Of a stretch of DNA of 64,000 bases, positions 16,274 to 25,079 are shown piece by piece. The first letter of the stretch is position 1. Each line of letters starts with the position of its first letter. Origin of the DNA: Oceanobacillus kimchii X50 (GTDB lineage Bacteria; Bacillota; Bacilli; Bacillales; Amphibacillaceae); assembly GCF_000340475.1 (NCBI RefSeq), contig NZ_CM001792.1:3062592-3126591 (forward strand), given 5' to 3'. Under the pieces are notes generated by a model, which saw only the letters and a program-made list of their open reading frames with translations, did no database searches and had not been told where the DNA came from. The translations under genes and the position numbers were made by a program.

Positions 16274-17926
16274 TTACTTATTTTTTGCCTTTATTATTCC
16301 GCCCAGTTTCCTGACAGGTTCTGTATATTTCCAAGAACTACTTCTTAAAATATGTTTCATGTCTTTATCAGCACGATCTTTTAATTTCCTCATCCGTTGC
16401 AAATCTCTATCCATTTTACGTAAAGCATGTTGAACAGATCGTACATTATTTGTATTATACTGTTCAGAAATTTCGAATCCAACTGTGATTGGATCTTCGT
16501 ATACTTCCTCTTTTATTTTTGAAATATTTGATCCTTGTGGGTACCCTTGTATAATATCTTTAAAACCTTCAATACTCTTTTTATCGGTACTAGCTACTAC
16601 TATTTCAATTTCATCGAATACAATACTTTTAACGTAACCATGTATGTTCTGTTGTATTGCTTGCTGTTTCAACCATTTATGGAAGTTATATCTTTGTACA
16701 TTCCCTTTTACTATATATTGTTTCGCATAAAGTTCTCCTATTGGTGCGGGAGCTACCTCTACTTCTAAAGCTGCTCTATTTTCAAGAGGTTCTAGCAATG
16801 TAATTAAATCAAAATATACTTTCGATTTTCTCGTGTCTACTTTACCTTTTGTTTCAGGGAAATAATAATCAATAATCGCTTTAGGAATATCTCTTGCTTT
16901 TCCTTCAATTGGATATAGGGCACCTCCAATTTGAGCTGTTGGGTTTAATTCTATAACCACCGCTGCGCCTTTTAGATCTCCGCGATCATTAACAATGATG
17001 TCTACTCCCCCGTGTGGAAAATCTGGTACGGCCTTCAAAGCATCAATTGCAATTTTTTTATACTCTTTCGGAAGACTGTCAGTTACATCTACTGGATCTC
17101 CACCAGAGGATACATTTGTTTTTTCACGTAAGTAAATTACTTTTCCTTTTTCCGGAACGCTCTGCAAGCTATACCCTGCCTCTTCAATAAATTCCAAGAT
17201 TTCTACATCCATATGAATAAGACAGCTGTTTAGCCGAGCATTCTGTTTTCGAACATTATTCTTCATATCGATTAATTCTTCAATATTATGTTCTCCATCC
17301 CCAATAATATTGGCAGGTACGCGATTATAAGCTGCAACTACTTCGTCACCAACAACATATACACGATATTCTTTACCACTCACATATTGTTCTACAATCA
17401 CTTCTTTATAATCTAATTCAGTTCTCACATAATGCAATGCTTTTATTAATTGCTCTTCATTTTTTATATTCGTTACTACGCCATTTCCAAGGCTCGCATT
17501 GGTTGGTTTAAGAACTAGAGGATAACCCAAGGTCTTACTATATTCAATAATTTCCTTATTTGGAGTTTCCGGCTCAAAACCCTTTCCTAAAGGAATTGGC
17601 ACCCCTGCTTTTTCCATGTAGATTTTTGTATCATCTTTCTCAGAACCTATGTCTACAGCTTCATTGGAAACAAGATCTCCACGGGTTCGAAAGAAGTAAT
17701 GAGTTTTTTCGTCAGAGGAAAGTGAAAATAGTCGTCCTGGTGGATTCACTCCAAATATGATCATATCTTGAAAATGCTCAGAGTCTTTTGTGTACCACTT
17801 TAATTTTAGTCCTCTTCTCCAACCTTCTAATGCTACTGCAAAAGCATCAAGTCTTGTTTTTCTTGCATTTTTAGTTATTTCATTTGTTAAATGAGGAAGA
17901 CTTATTCCTAATGGTCTTTCTTTCAT
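16274..17926 (-). CDS. CphA-like ATP-grasp ligase with degenerate acylphosphatase domain, coiled coil and SSSWK tail
   Basis: 550 residues. An N-terminal cap (1-95, with ALEGWRRGLKL) precedes an ATP-grasp fold (about 96-360) with K140 in LVLKPTNASLGNGV, GKEYRVYVVG, NIIGDGEHNIEELI (207-219), VSSGGDPVDVTD, and E326/N328 in VVIELNPTAQ. An acylphosphatase-like domain follows (about 400-487): KGNVQRYNFHKWL replaces the standard VQGVGFR loop, so the catalytic Arg is His, and HGYVKS replaces GWVRN, so the catalytic Asn is Ser. A coiled coil (495-525) leads to RSSSWKYTEPVRKL at the end. The start has AGGAGG at a good distance. It sits in a string of genes 18-22 bases apart and is certainly cotranscribed. 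Confidence 0.88.
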   Translation of the reverse strand: MKERPLGISLPHLTNEITKNARKTRLDAFAVALEGWRRGLKLKWYTKDSEHFQDMIIFGVNPPGRLFSLSSDEKTHYFFRTRGDLVSNEAVDIGSEKDDTKIYMEKAGVPIPLGKGFEPETPNKEIIEYSKTLGYPLVLKPTNASLGNGVVTNIKNEEQLIKALHYVRTELDYKEVIVEQYVSGKEYRVYVVGDEVVAAYNRVPANIIGDGEHNIEELIDMKNNVRKQNARLNSCLIHMDVEILEFIEEAGYSLQSVPEKGKVIYLREKTNVSSGGDPVDVTDSLPKEYKKIAIDALKAVPDFPHGGVDIIVNDRGDLKGAAVVIELNPTAQIGGALYPIEGKARDIPKAIIDYYFPETKGKVDTRKSKVYFDLITLLEPLENRAALEVEVAPAPIGELYAKQYIVKGNVQRYNFHKWLKQQAIQQNIHGYVKSIVFDEIEIVVASTDKKSIEGFKDIIQGYPQGSNISKIKEEVYEDPITVGFEISEQYNTNNVRSVQHALRKMDRDLQRMRKLKDRADKDMKHILRSSSWKYTEPVRKLGGIIKAKNK

Positions 17927-17947
17927 TCTTTATTCCTCCTATTTTCC

Positions 17948-19567
17948 TTACTTCCTTAACTTTTTAAACATGGAACCCACGGCACGAACTGGCGTCGTTG
18001 CTTTCCAAGAGAAACTTTCATAATACTTTCTACGTTCTAATTCTGCTTTTTTAAGCGCTTTTTCTGTTGCTTCTAACTCTTGTTTATACATCTGCAATTC
18101 TTCCAATTGTGTCTTCAAATCTGTCTTTATTTCAAATCCGACCTTTAGCGGTTCATCATAAGGCTCTTCTCTAACTTCAATTACTTGTGCTCTTTCTTCA
18201 TCTTCCCAAAAAGCATGTTTGAAGTCATCTACCATTTCGGGGTCAGTACCTCCAACTACTACTTCTATATCGCCATTATCCATTCTCATAATATACCCAT
18301 GGAGAAAACGTTCAAACGCATGTTTCCTTAAACCCCGATGATACCCTAGCTCTTGTACATTACCAGTAGCAATATATTTTTTCATATATATTTTATCCTG
18401 TGGACAAGGGGTTACCGTTGTAACAACAGCATCTCTATTTTGAAGTGGATCAAGAACATCATGAAAATCAAAAAAGGTATTTGTTTTCTCCTTTTCTGAT
18501 ATAGTTTCTGGAAAGTAATAATCGATAATCGCATTTGGAATATCTCTTGACTTACCTTGAATAGGGTATAATAAACCTCCTAATTGTGAGGTTGGATTTA
18601 ACTCTATAATATATGACTCATTTGTATTAGGGTCAAAAATCATATCAACTGCACCGTGATGAAGTCCTGGTACAGCTTGAACAGCTTTTACAGCATAGTC
18701 CTTTATATGCCGTGGAAGCTCATCAAAGACATCAATAGGATCGCCACCTAATGAAATGTTACCTTTAGAATTAAGAAATACTTGTTCTCCATTATCCGGT
18801 ACTGACTCTAAGGTATAACCATGCCTACCGATATAATCAATGCATTCATTATCAGCTTTTATTAAACAACTTACCAGTCTTGGATTCAGTTTTCGTTCGT
18901 CATTCTTAATATCAATTAATGCTCTTACGGTATTTACGCCATCTCCTATAACATTTGGAGGCATACGATGCATTGCAGCTACTACTTTTTTCCCAACTAC
19001 ATAAAGCCTGTAATCATTTCCTGGTATAAATTGTTCGAGGATAATATCTTCATACCCTAGTTCATTCCTTAAGTAATCTAATGAATACGCTAATTCTCCA
19101 GAACTAGATATATTAGATATCACACCTCTTCCAAAGCTACCATCTGTCGGTTTAATGACAATTGGATAACCAATTTGGCCTGCAAACTCGATAATTTCTT
19201 GATTTGTTTTCTCTTTCGTAAATTGCCTTCCATTCGGTACCCTTACACCGTCCTCAGAAAGTATCTTCTTTGTTTTTTCTTTATCTTTACCTATATCTAC
19301 AGCCTCATTAGAGACTTTATCTCCTCTTGTACGGAAGAAGTAGTGTGTCTTTTGATCAGAGCTTAATGAAAATAATTGTCCAGGTCTATCAACAAACCAA
19401 GTTCTCATTTCACTAAATTTCTCAGAATCTTTAACATGCCACCGTAATTTAAGCCCTCTTCTCCAACCTTCTAGAGCTATTACATAAGCATCAAGTAAAT
19501 TTCCATGTGCATCAGCAACTATTTCTTCAGAAAGGTGTGATAGCCATTCTGTATTATTCTCATTCAT
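17948..19567 (-). CDS. CphA-like ATP-grasp ligase with degenerate acylphosphatase domain, coiled coil and SFSWK tail
   Basis: 539 residues, same plan as the next gene downstream. ALEGWRRGLKLRW at the start, ATP-grasp VIKPTDGSFGRGV, GNDYRLYVVG, NVIGDGVNTVRALIDIKN, ISLGGDPIDVFD and YIIELNPTSQ. The acylphosphatase-like domain spans about 394-482, with GNVQELGYHRGL and HGYIMRMDNGDIEVVVGG. It is the copy closest to a true acylphosphatase, yet Arg and Asn of the active site are still changed. A coiled coil (about 486-515) is followed by ESFSWKATTPVRAVG and a basic tail. The two adjacent paralogues in one transcript suggest sequential additions or different amino-acid substrates (inference). Confidence 0.88.
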   Translation of the reverse strand: MNENNTEWLSHLSEEIVADAHGNLLDAYVIALEGWRRGLKLRWHVKDSEKFSEMRTWFVDRPGQLFSLSSDQKTHYFFRTRGDKVSNEAVDIGKDKEKTKKILSEDGVRVPNGRQFTKEKTNQEIIEFAGQIGYPIVIKPTDGSFGRGVISNISSSGELAYSLDYLRNELGYEDIILEQFIPGNDYRLYVVGKKVVAAMHRMPPNVIGDGVNTVRALIDIKNDERKLNPRLVSCLIKADNECIDYIGRHGYTLESVPDNGEQVFLNSKGNISLGGDPIDVFDELPRHIKDYAVKAVQAVPGLHHGAVDMIFDPNTNESYIIELNPTSQLGGLLYPIQGKSRDIPNAIIDYYFPETISEKEKTNTFFDFHDVLDPLQNRDAVVTTVTPCPQDKIYMKKYIATGNVQELGYHRGLRKHAFERFLHGYIMRMDNGDIEVVVGGTDPEMVDDFKHAFWEDEERAQVIEVREEPYDEPLKVGFEIKTDLKTQLEELQMYKQELEATEKALKKAELERRKYYESFSWKATTPVRAVGSMFKKLRK

Positions 19568-19585
19568 TTATTATCCTCCTAAAAC

Positions 19586-20968
19586 CTATCCTGCACTACC
19601 ATTATTCGCTATTTGTTTTATTTTTTTATAGTCTAAAAATTGTTTTCCATTTATTAAATCATATTCGAGTTTACCTTGCGCTTTTAAAAAGTAATTCCCT
19701 AATAATTCATCTGTTTCATTATCAAACTCATCATAATTCCCTGGTTTTGGGGTGAATTCTCCAAATACTAACCCATCCTCAGACTTCAGGAAATCGATAC
19801 GAATAAATGGAGCGGGTATCAGGGAACTAATTTGTGCTGCTAATTCCATCTCATCGTTCGATACGCCTGTCCCTTCAAACAAACTGTTATTATACTTCCC
19901 AGTAAACACTCTGTTCCCTTCAGCATCCCACCAGCAATATTTCGTTTCTGGTGTGCGGATGATTTCTAGTACTAGACCTACTTGGCCATAAAAACAATAA
20001 AATTTAATATCTCTAGCTGGAATCTTATCATTTTTGTTCTCTAAAATTAATTCTTCTATTATCCATTGGTCTTTTTCTACTCTATTCTCTAATATATCTT
20101 TTTCCATGCGGTTTAGTAGTAAATCCCAATTCGACAGTCTTTCGGCATTTTTCACATTTATTATATCATTAATGTCGTTAACAATATAAACTCCTCTTCC
20201 ACCAGCCCCGTCTACAGGTTTAATTACCATATTAGCTTGCTGAGGAATTTGCTTATACGTGTAGGATTCCGAACTAGACCAAGGTATGCGAACTTGTTGA
20301 GATTCCATAAAGCGATAAGCAGTTTTCTTATCATCTAAGAGCATTTCAGGAAGTTCACCAATAATTTGATACTGCCTCATTCGATTCGTTAAACTTGCTC
20401 GATAAGATGCAACTTTCTTCAATGAAAAATTATCATTTGAAAACGCTGATCGTACCATAAATTCTGGTGTTTTTTCTTTTAAAACTTCAAATAATTTTTG
20501 GTAAATATGTTTTTTGTATTCATATGGTTCTGAGCTAAATATTCTTGCAACAGATTGTAATAAATGGTTGAAGTTTTCATCGGCTATACTATGTTGATTA
20601 ATATATTGATTTAGCAACTCGATAATCTCACCATTATCTTTTTTGTTTTTTGCGTATCTCCAAATGCTTTCATAATCAAACCTTTGCATCTGCATGCGAA
20701 GTCGATCTGATTCTTCTTTTAATGTTGATAATTTAAAGTGGTACGTCATGATTTCTTCTTCTAAATTTTTGATGTATATATCCTTCTCTTTATTAGAAGA
20801 AGTTAACTTCCGAAGCCTTGCAGTTTTCTTTAATGACTTACTTTCTACAATCTGTTTAATTAACTTTTCATGTTTTTTGATTTCAGCTTTGGTCTTATTT
20901 ACCTTTGCTTCTGTTTCGATAAGTTGATCTAATTGTTCAGCATAGCCTTGTTCCGTAGAATGATTCAT
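19586..20968 (-). CDS. TupA-like ATP-grasp ligase with N-terminal coiled coil
   Basis: TupA is the teichuronopeptide biosynthesis protein of alkaliphilic Bacillus; its homologues form an ATP-grasp family in polysaccharide loci. This 460-residue protein has a long N-terminal coiled coil (about 5-95) that contains ESKSLKKTARLRKL (42-55), reminiscent of the C-terminal tail motif of the other ligases. A helical middle region (100-200) is followed by the ATP-grasp part: NMVIKPVDGAGGRGVYIV, WIIEELI, PARDIKFYCFYGQVGLV, PFIRIDFLKSEDGLVFGE and TPKPGNYDEFD. The KFYCFYG and RIDF/FGE blocks are typical of TupA-like proteins. It would join an amino acid or peptide to the polymer, probably on uronic acid carboxyls (inference). 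Ribosome site GGGAGGG, ATG 20968. Confidence 0.85.
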   Translation of the reverse strand: MNHSTEQGYAEQLDQLIETEAKVNKTKAEIKKHEKLIKQIVESKSLKKTARLRKLTSSNKEKDIYIKNLEEEIMTYHFKLSTLKEESDRLRMQMQRFDYESIWRYAKNKKDNGEIIELLNQYINQHSIADENFNHLLQSVARIFSSEPYEYKKHIYQKLFEVLKEKTPEFMVRSAFSNDNFSLKKVASYRASLTNRMRQYQIIGELPEMLLDDKKTAYRFMESQQVRIPWSSSESYTYKQIPQQANMVIKPVDGAGGRGVYIVNDINDIINVKNAERLSNWDLLLNRMEKDILENRVEKDQWIIEELILENKNDKIPARDIKFYCFYGQVGLVLEIIRTPETKYCWWDAEGNRVFTGKYNNSLFEGTGVSNDEMELAAQISSLIPAPFIRIDFLKSEDGLVFGEFTPKPGNYDEFDNETDELLGNYFLKAQGKLEYDLINGKQFLDYKKIKQIANNGSAG

Positions 20969-20990
20969 GTTCTAAATCCCTCCCATCCGT

Positions 20991-23096
20991 TCATAACACC
21001 CAGTCACTTATATTAGGACATTTACAATTATTTTCGAGCTTCCAATTCTCATGTGAAAGTTGAATATATCTCAATACAGTTGCTTGCTTTTCGCTTAATT
21101 GTTCACGAACCTTTTGATTTAATGGCATCCATTTTGTCTTACATTTTGTATATCGCTGAATTTGTTGTGCGCATTTCCTTAAATTATAATTCGAATCTTT
21201 GTTATTTGGCACTTCATTTACAATAACCCTTGTTACTTTTGTACTTATTTCAGGAACGTAAGATTGTCTTTCTTGAAATACTAAGGGATTGTATACAATA
21301 GTTAGGTCACTATAAACTTTTTCACCATAAACTAACATTTCTACATGAATACCATCTATCATTTCTCTATAATTAGTATGGATAAGCTTCTTTAAACCAA
21401 GATCATACTTGCCCATTTGAATTAAACCAACTTTGTACCCTTGTTCTTTGAATTGCTCCAATTGATTACATATAAAAGTGTCTAAAATCCGAAAGTCAGC
21501 AACGAACGCAATATCAACCATGTGTTTAGCATCTTTCGATCGATTAGGTTTCATTGGGCTTGGTACAGGGAAGAACCTTTCTTCTATGTTATAAGGTAAA
21601 TAATAAGTATTCATATGTGCATGGGCATATTGATGAGCTTCTGCATATTCCTTACGAGCGCCCTTCATAAACCCACTGTATCCGTATACCGATCCTCCAG
21701 TTAAAGAACCTTCTGATTGTAGTGATAATCCCAATGGGCCTGTGTTTAGATCTACTATTTTTTCTTCCCCAAAAACCCTAATCAAACGTTTCTTATACTC
21801 ACTATCCCCTGCAAATCTTACTGGATCCCAATAACCAACCTTCTTCATAACCTTCGTCCGACGAAACATTATTGATGACATGTTAGAGAAGATATATTTT
21901 CCTTCTTGTCCTCTTCGATGGATAAGTAGATCTTCGGTAACTCTAATATGTTTCGAGCTGTTAGCTATAACAGATTCATCACTTAGTAAATGTCTCACTT
22001 GTTTTTCAATTTTTTGAGGATGCGCCCAATCATCTGCATCATTGATCGTAACAAATTCCCCAGTAGCTTCACGTAAAGCTATGTTTCTTGCCACATATGG
22101 ACCTGAATTTGCAGCTGTAGACAATAAAGAAATACGCTCATCTATCTTCATCCATTTTTTAACTTCCTCTACCGTATTATCAGTGCTACAATCATTTACT
22201 ACGATAATCTCAAGATTTTCCCATGATTGATTTACTAAAGAATGTAGCGTTACTTGAATCCCTAATTCAGAGTTATAAGCTGGAATTATAATTGTTACTT
22301 TTGGAAGCTTATTTTCCTGAATAGGAGTATGATAACTATGCAAACGATGGTAGAGACTTTTCTCTCCTATACCGCTCAAGGTAATTGGGTCTAAATCATA
22401 AACCTTCATTACTTCATTTATCCAAAATAAACGATCATTCTCGTTACTGCAGAGGTTTGCAATAGCCAACAATACATCGGTATGGATATTATTATTTGAA
22501 TTGATTAATACTTGTTTCAATATTCGAAGTCCTTTATCCTGATGACCTAACATTCGGTGGGCTTCCGCCTTTTGTATAGCTATCTGTCGCAATATATCCA
22601 AATTCGTTTCATTCTGAGATGCAACTTCCAAATAAGGCAAAGCTTCTTTAGCTCCATCCACTGTCTGTTTATTGGAATACCACATAGCTAATTCCCAAGC
22701 AGCTGCCTTTTTTAAATATACATTACTTTCATACATATATAGCCGATAAAGATCCTTTAATGCTCTTGATTCAAAGCCTAAATCATATAAATACTGTTTA
22801 TATTTCTTTAGACTATTTCGAGCATCTTTCAATTTATAGCTCTTGCTATATATTTTTTTAAAATTTCTTCTACGTAATGCATAAGCAGGTATAGCCTTTG
22901 CAACGACTATACCTCCATTTTTCATATTTGATAATTGTTCAATTATGTTTCTAGCTAAATAGAATTCTCTTCTATACGCAGCTAGTTGACCTTCTACTAA
23001 TTTATTTTTGCTTTTAAGAACATGTAATTCCTGTTCCATTTGTTTCAAACGTGAATGAAGAAGATTTTGATTATAATTATCCGTATCTTTAGTCAT
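20991..23096 (-). CDS. Family 2 glycosyltransferase with N-terminal coiled coil/helical repeats and C-terminal domain (paralogue 1)
   Basis: The 701-residue protein has four parts: a coiled coil (about 8-50), a helical-repeat region that looks TPR-like (about 90-240, with YDLGFESRALKDL and KKAAAWELAMWYSN), a GT-A family 2 domain from about 266 (VTIIIPAYNSE, VVNDCSTDNT, SGPYVARNIAL, INDADDW as the DxD metal site), and a C-terminal Rossmann-like domain (about 515-690, VDIAFVADFR, LVYGEKVYSD). The frame opens at 23129, but ATG 23096 has AAGGATG upstream and overlaps the previous stop by eight bases (ATGACTAA), indicating coupled translation. It is a paralogue of the gene just upstream. It probably extends the glycan chain on its lipid carrier. 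Confidence 0.87.
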   Translation of the reverse strand: MTKDTDNYNQNLLHSRLKQMEQELHVLKSKNKLVEGQLAAYRREFYLARNIIEQLSNMKNGGIVVAKAIPAYALRRRNFKKIYSKSYKLKDARNSLKKYKQYLYDLGFESRALKDLYRLYMYESNVYLKKAAAWELAMWYSNKQTVDGAKEALPYLEVASQNETNLDILRQIAIQKAEAHRMLGHQDKGLRILKQVLINSNNNIHTDVLLAIANLCSNENDRLFWINEVMKVYDLDPITLSGIGEKSLYHRLHSYHTPIQENKLPKVTIIIPAYNSELGIQVTLHSLVNQSWENLEIIVVNDCSTDNTVEEVKKWMKIDERISLLSTAANSGPYVARNIALREATGEFVTINDADDWAHPQKIEKQVRHLLSDESVIANSSKHIRVTEDLLIHRRGQEGKYIFSNMSSIMFRRTKVMKKVGYWDPVRFAGDSEYKKRLIRVFGEEKIVDLNTGPLGLSLQSEGSLTGGSVYGYSGFMKGARKEYAEAHQYAHAHMNTYYLPYNIEERFFPVPSPMKPNRSKDAKHMVDIAFVADFRILDTFICNQLEQFKEQGYKVGLIQMGKYDLGLKKLIHTNYREMIDGIHVEMLVYGEKVYSDLTIVYNPLVFQERQSYVPEISTKVTRVIVNEVPNNKDSNYNLRKCAQQIQRYTKCKTKWMPLNQKVREQLSEKQATVLRYIQLSHENWKLENNCKCPNISDWVL

Positions 23097-25056
23097 TATT
23101 GATACATCCTTTATCCCAAACTCCTCCAAATGATTCGCTTGGTATCATCTTAAGAGACTGCTGCACTTCGTGATTTATTGCATACCAGGCAACGTTTGAT
23201 TGAAAATAATTTGTTAAATTCTCTTTTATATGAGTAACGTCATCGCTGGCCTCATCATCAACTTTGTTTGTGAGAATTGCTTTCAAATGATCTGTTGTTA
23301 TTTGTGGTACGTATTTTTGAGAAATAGAGAATGTAGTTGGGTCAATTATAATCAGGTATTTCGTGTGAATTTTTTCACCGTATACTATAAAGTGATTATG
23401 CTTTCCATCTACTTTATTTCTTACTCGTTCTTCTATTTTTGCTTTTAAATTTAAGTCATAATGAAAGACTTGAACTAAACCAATTTTAGTATGAGAATAC
23501 TCATCTAGTAATTGATTAAATACGTTTATCTCTGAATCATCCATCTGCCTGTAATCTGCTGCAATGACAATATTAAATGAGCGTATTCCATTAGTTTTCT
23601 CTTCTCTTTCTGGCCACATTGGTTCCGGAACTGGGTAGGGACGATTCACCATCGGGTAAGAATAATATAGGCTTTCAGCATGATGATGATAATGCTCTAA
23701 AGACTCTACATACTCTTTCCGTACGCCCATAAAGAATCCATTATAACCAAATGCAGAGCTACCTGTTAAAGAAGTAACTGACTGCCTTGGCAATGATAAT
23801 GGGCCTGTATTTAAATCGACGTAAGCACCTGTTCCAAACTGTTTCAGTAACCTGCGTTTGAATTCTCCATCAGCAGCAAAGCGAACACTATCCCAGTAAC
23901 CAATCTTTTGTAAAACAGGTTCTCTTCTAAACATAATCGATGACATATTTGGAAAAATATATTTCCCAGGAGTTCCTCTTCTGTATAGCTTCATGTCTTC
24001 TGTTATTCGAGCATGTTCCGAAGTATTTGCTATAATCTGTTCGTGCGCCATTAAATGTAGTGCTTGTACTTCAATTTTTGAAGCATGTGACCAATCATCA
24101 GAATCGTTTATCGTAACAAAATCGCCTTTTGCATGTTGTAAAGCAATATTTCTAGCGACATAAGGACCACTGTTACTTGGCGTTTGAAATACTTTCACCC
24201 TTGAGTCTTTTTGTTCATAAGCTTTAATCACATTCAATGTATCATCTGGACTACAATCGTCTACAATCAATAATTCTAAGTTGGTCCAGCTTTGAGAAAG
24301 GATGGACTCTATAGCAATCTGAATGCCGTCTTCCGCATTGTATGCTGGAATAATTACAGATACTAACGGTCCGTTACTTCTTGTCTCTATATGTCCTCTG
24401 GTTTGCAATGAATCATATACTTGTTCTTCATCAACATCAATTTCTATCTCATTTAGATCGTACATTGCAAAAGCATGATTGATCCATTCAAAGCGCTCAC
24501 GTAAATCTGATTTTAAATTTGCCATTGCTAAATATAAGTCCGGGTGAGCCCCATTTTCTAATGCTTTTTGTATAACAGTAACACCTTCTGCAGGTTGACC
24601 AATCATATCAAGAAGTTCAGCTTTTATAATGGCAATCCTTCTTATTTGATCTGTGTTTGTTTCTCCATCCTCCACTGTTTCCATGTACTGGAGTGCTTTA
24701 TTCGCATCTATTTCACTATATTGATTCGCATGCCACAGCACTAGCTCCCAAGCAGCCATACGTTTAAAATACGGAGAATCTGTATTTTGCATATAATTTT
24801 TTAATTCTTGAAGACTTTGGTCTATAAATCCTAAATTATATAGATGAAATTTTATTTGTTTTAATTCTTGTCTCTGTCTATCTTTTTTTCCTAGCAACAG
24901 TCGTTTTAATTTTTCTTTTTGCTTATCATTGATGGAATTTAATATAAACTTCCGTTGTTTCTCCCCCATTACAGTATATAGAAACCAATCAACAGGACCT
25001 TCTATTATTCTTTTTACTTTTGACAATCTAGCCACCACCATTTTGCATTGATTCAT
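23089..25056 (-). CDS. Family 2 glycosyltransferase with N-terminal helical repeats and C-terminal domain (paralogue 2)
   Basis: 655 residues, same plan as the following gene but without the first coiled coil. The helical-repeat region has YNLGFIDQSLQELKN and KRMAAWELVLWHAN. The GT2 domain begins near 230 with VSVIIPAYNAE, then LIVDDCSPDDT, SGPYVARNIAL and INDSDDW. GKYIFPNMSSIMFRR and GYWDSVRFAADGEFKRRL are shared nearly word for word with the paralogue. The C-terminal domain carries NIVIAADYRQMDD and HFIVYGEKIHT. ATG 25056 lacks a clear ribosome site; the in-frame ATG 25041 is an alternative. Tandem duplication with divergence suggests two linkages in one repeating unit (inference). Confidence 0.86.
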   Translation of the reverse strand: MNQCKMVVARLSKVKRIIEGPVDWFLYTVMGEKQRKFILNSINDKQKEKLKRLLLGKKDRQRQELKQIKFHLYNLGFIDQSLQELKNYMQNTDSPYFKRMAAWELVLWHANQYSEIDANKALQYMETVEDGETNTDQIRRIAIIKAELLDMIGQPAEGVTVIQKALENGAHPDLYLAMANLKSDLRERFEWINHAFAMYDLNEIEIDVDEEQVYDSLQTRGHIETRSNGPLVSVIIPAYNAEDGIQIAIESILSQSWTNLELLIVDDCSPDDTLNVIKAYEQKDSRVKVFQTPSNSGPYVARNIALQHAKGDFVTINDSDDWSHASKIEVQALHLMAHEQIIANTSEHARITEDMKLYRRGTPGKYIFPNMSSIMFRREPVLQKIGYWDSVRFAADGEFKRRLLKQFGTGAYVDLNTGPLSLPRQSVTSLTGSSAFGYNGFFMGVRKEYVESLEHYHHHAESLYYSYPMVNRPYPVPEPMWPEREEKTNGIRSFNIVIAADYRQMDDSEINVFNQLLDEYSHTKIGLVQVFHYDLNLKAKIEERVRNKVDGKHNHFIVYGEKIHTKYLIIIDPTTFSISQKYVPQITTDHLKAILTNKVDDEASDDVTHIKENLTNYFQSNVAWYAINHEVQQSLKMIPSESFGGVWDKGCINND

Positions 25057-25079
25057 TAATACTGTAAGAGATAGTATTT

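Noticed and set aside
11892..19567. Annotation of the four ligases as acylphosphatases or D-Ala-D-Ala ligases
   Set aside because: The acylphosphatase active-site residues are missing, and the ATP-grasp blocks match the CphA/GshF type better.
9570..20968. Non-ribosomal peptide or RiPP cluster built on ATP-grasp enzymes
   Set aside because: There is no precursor peptide, carrier-protein domain, or modification enzyme; the partners are glycosyltransferases and a polysaccharide exporter.
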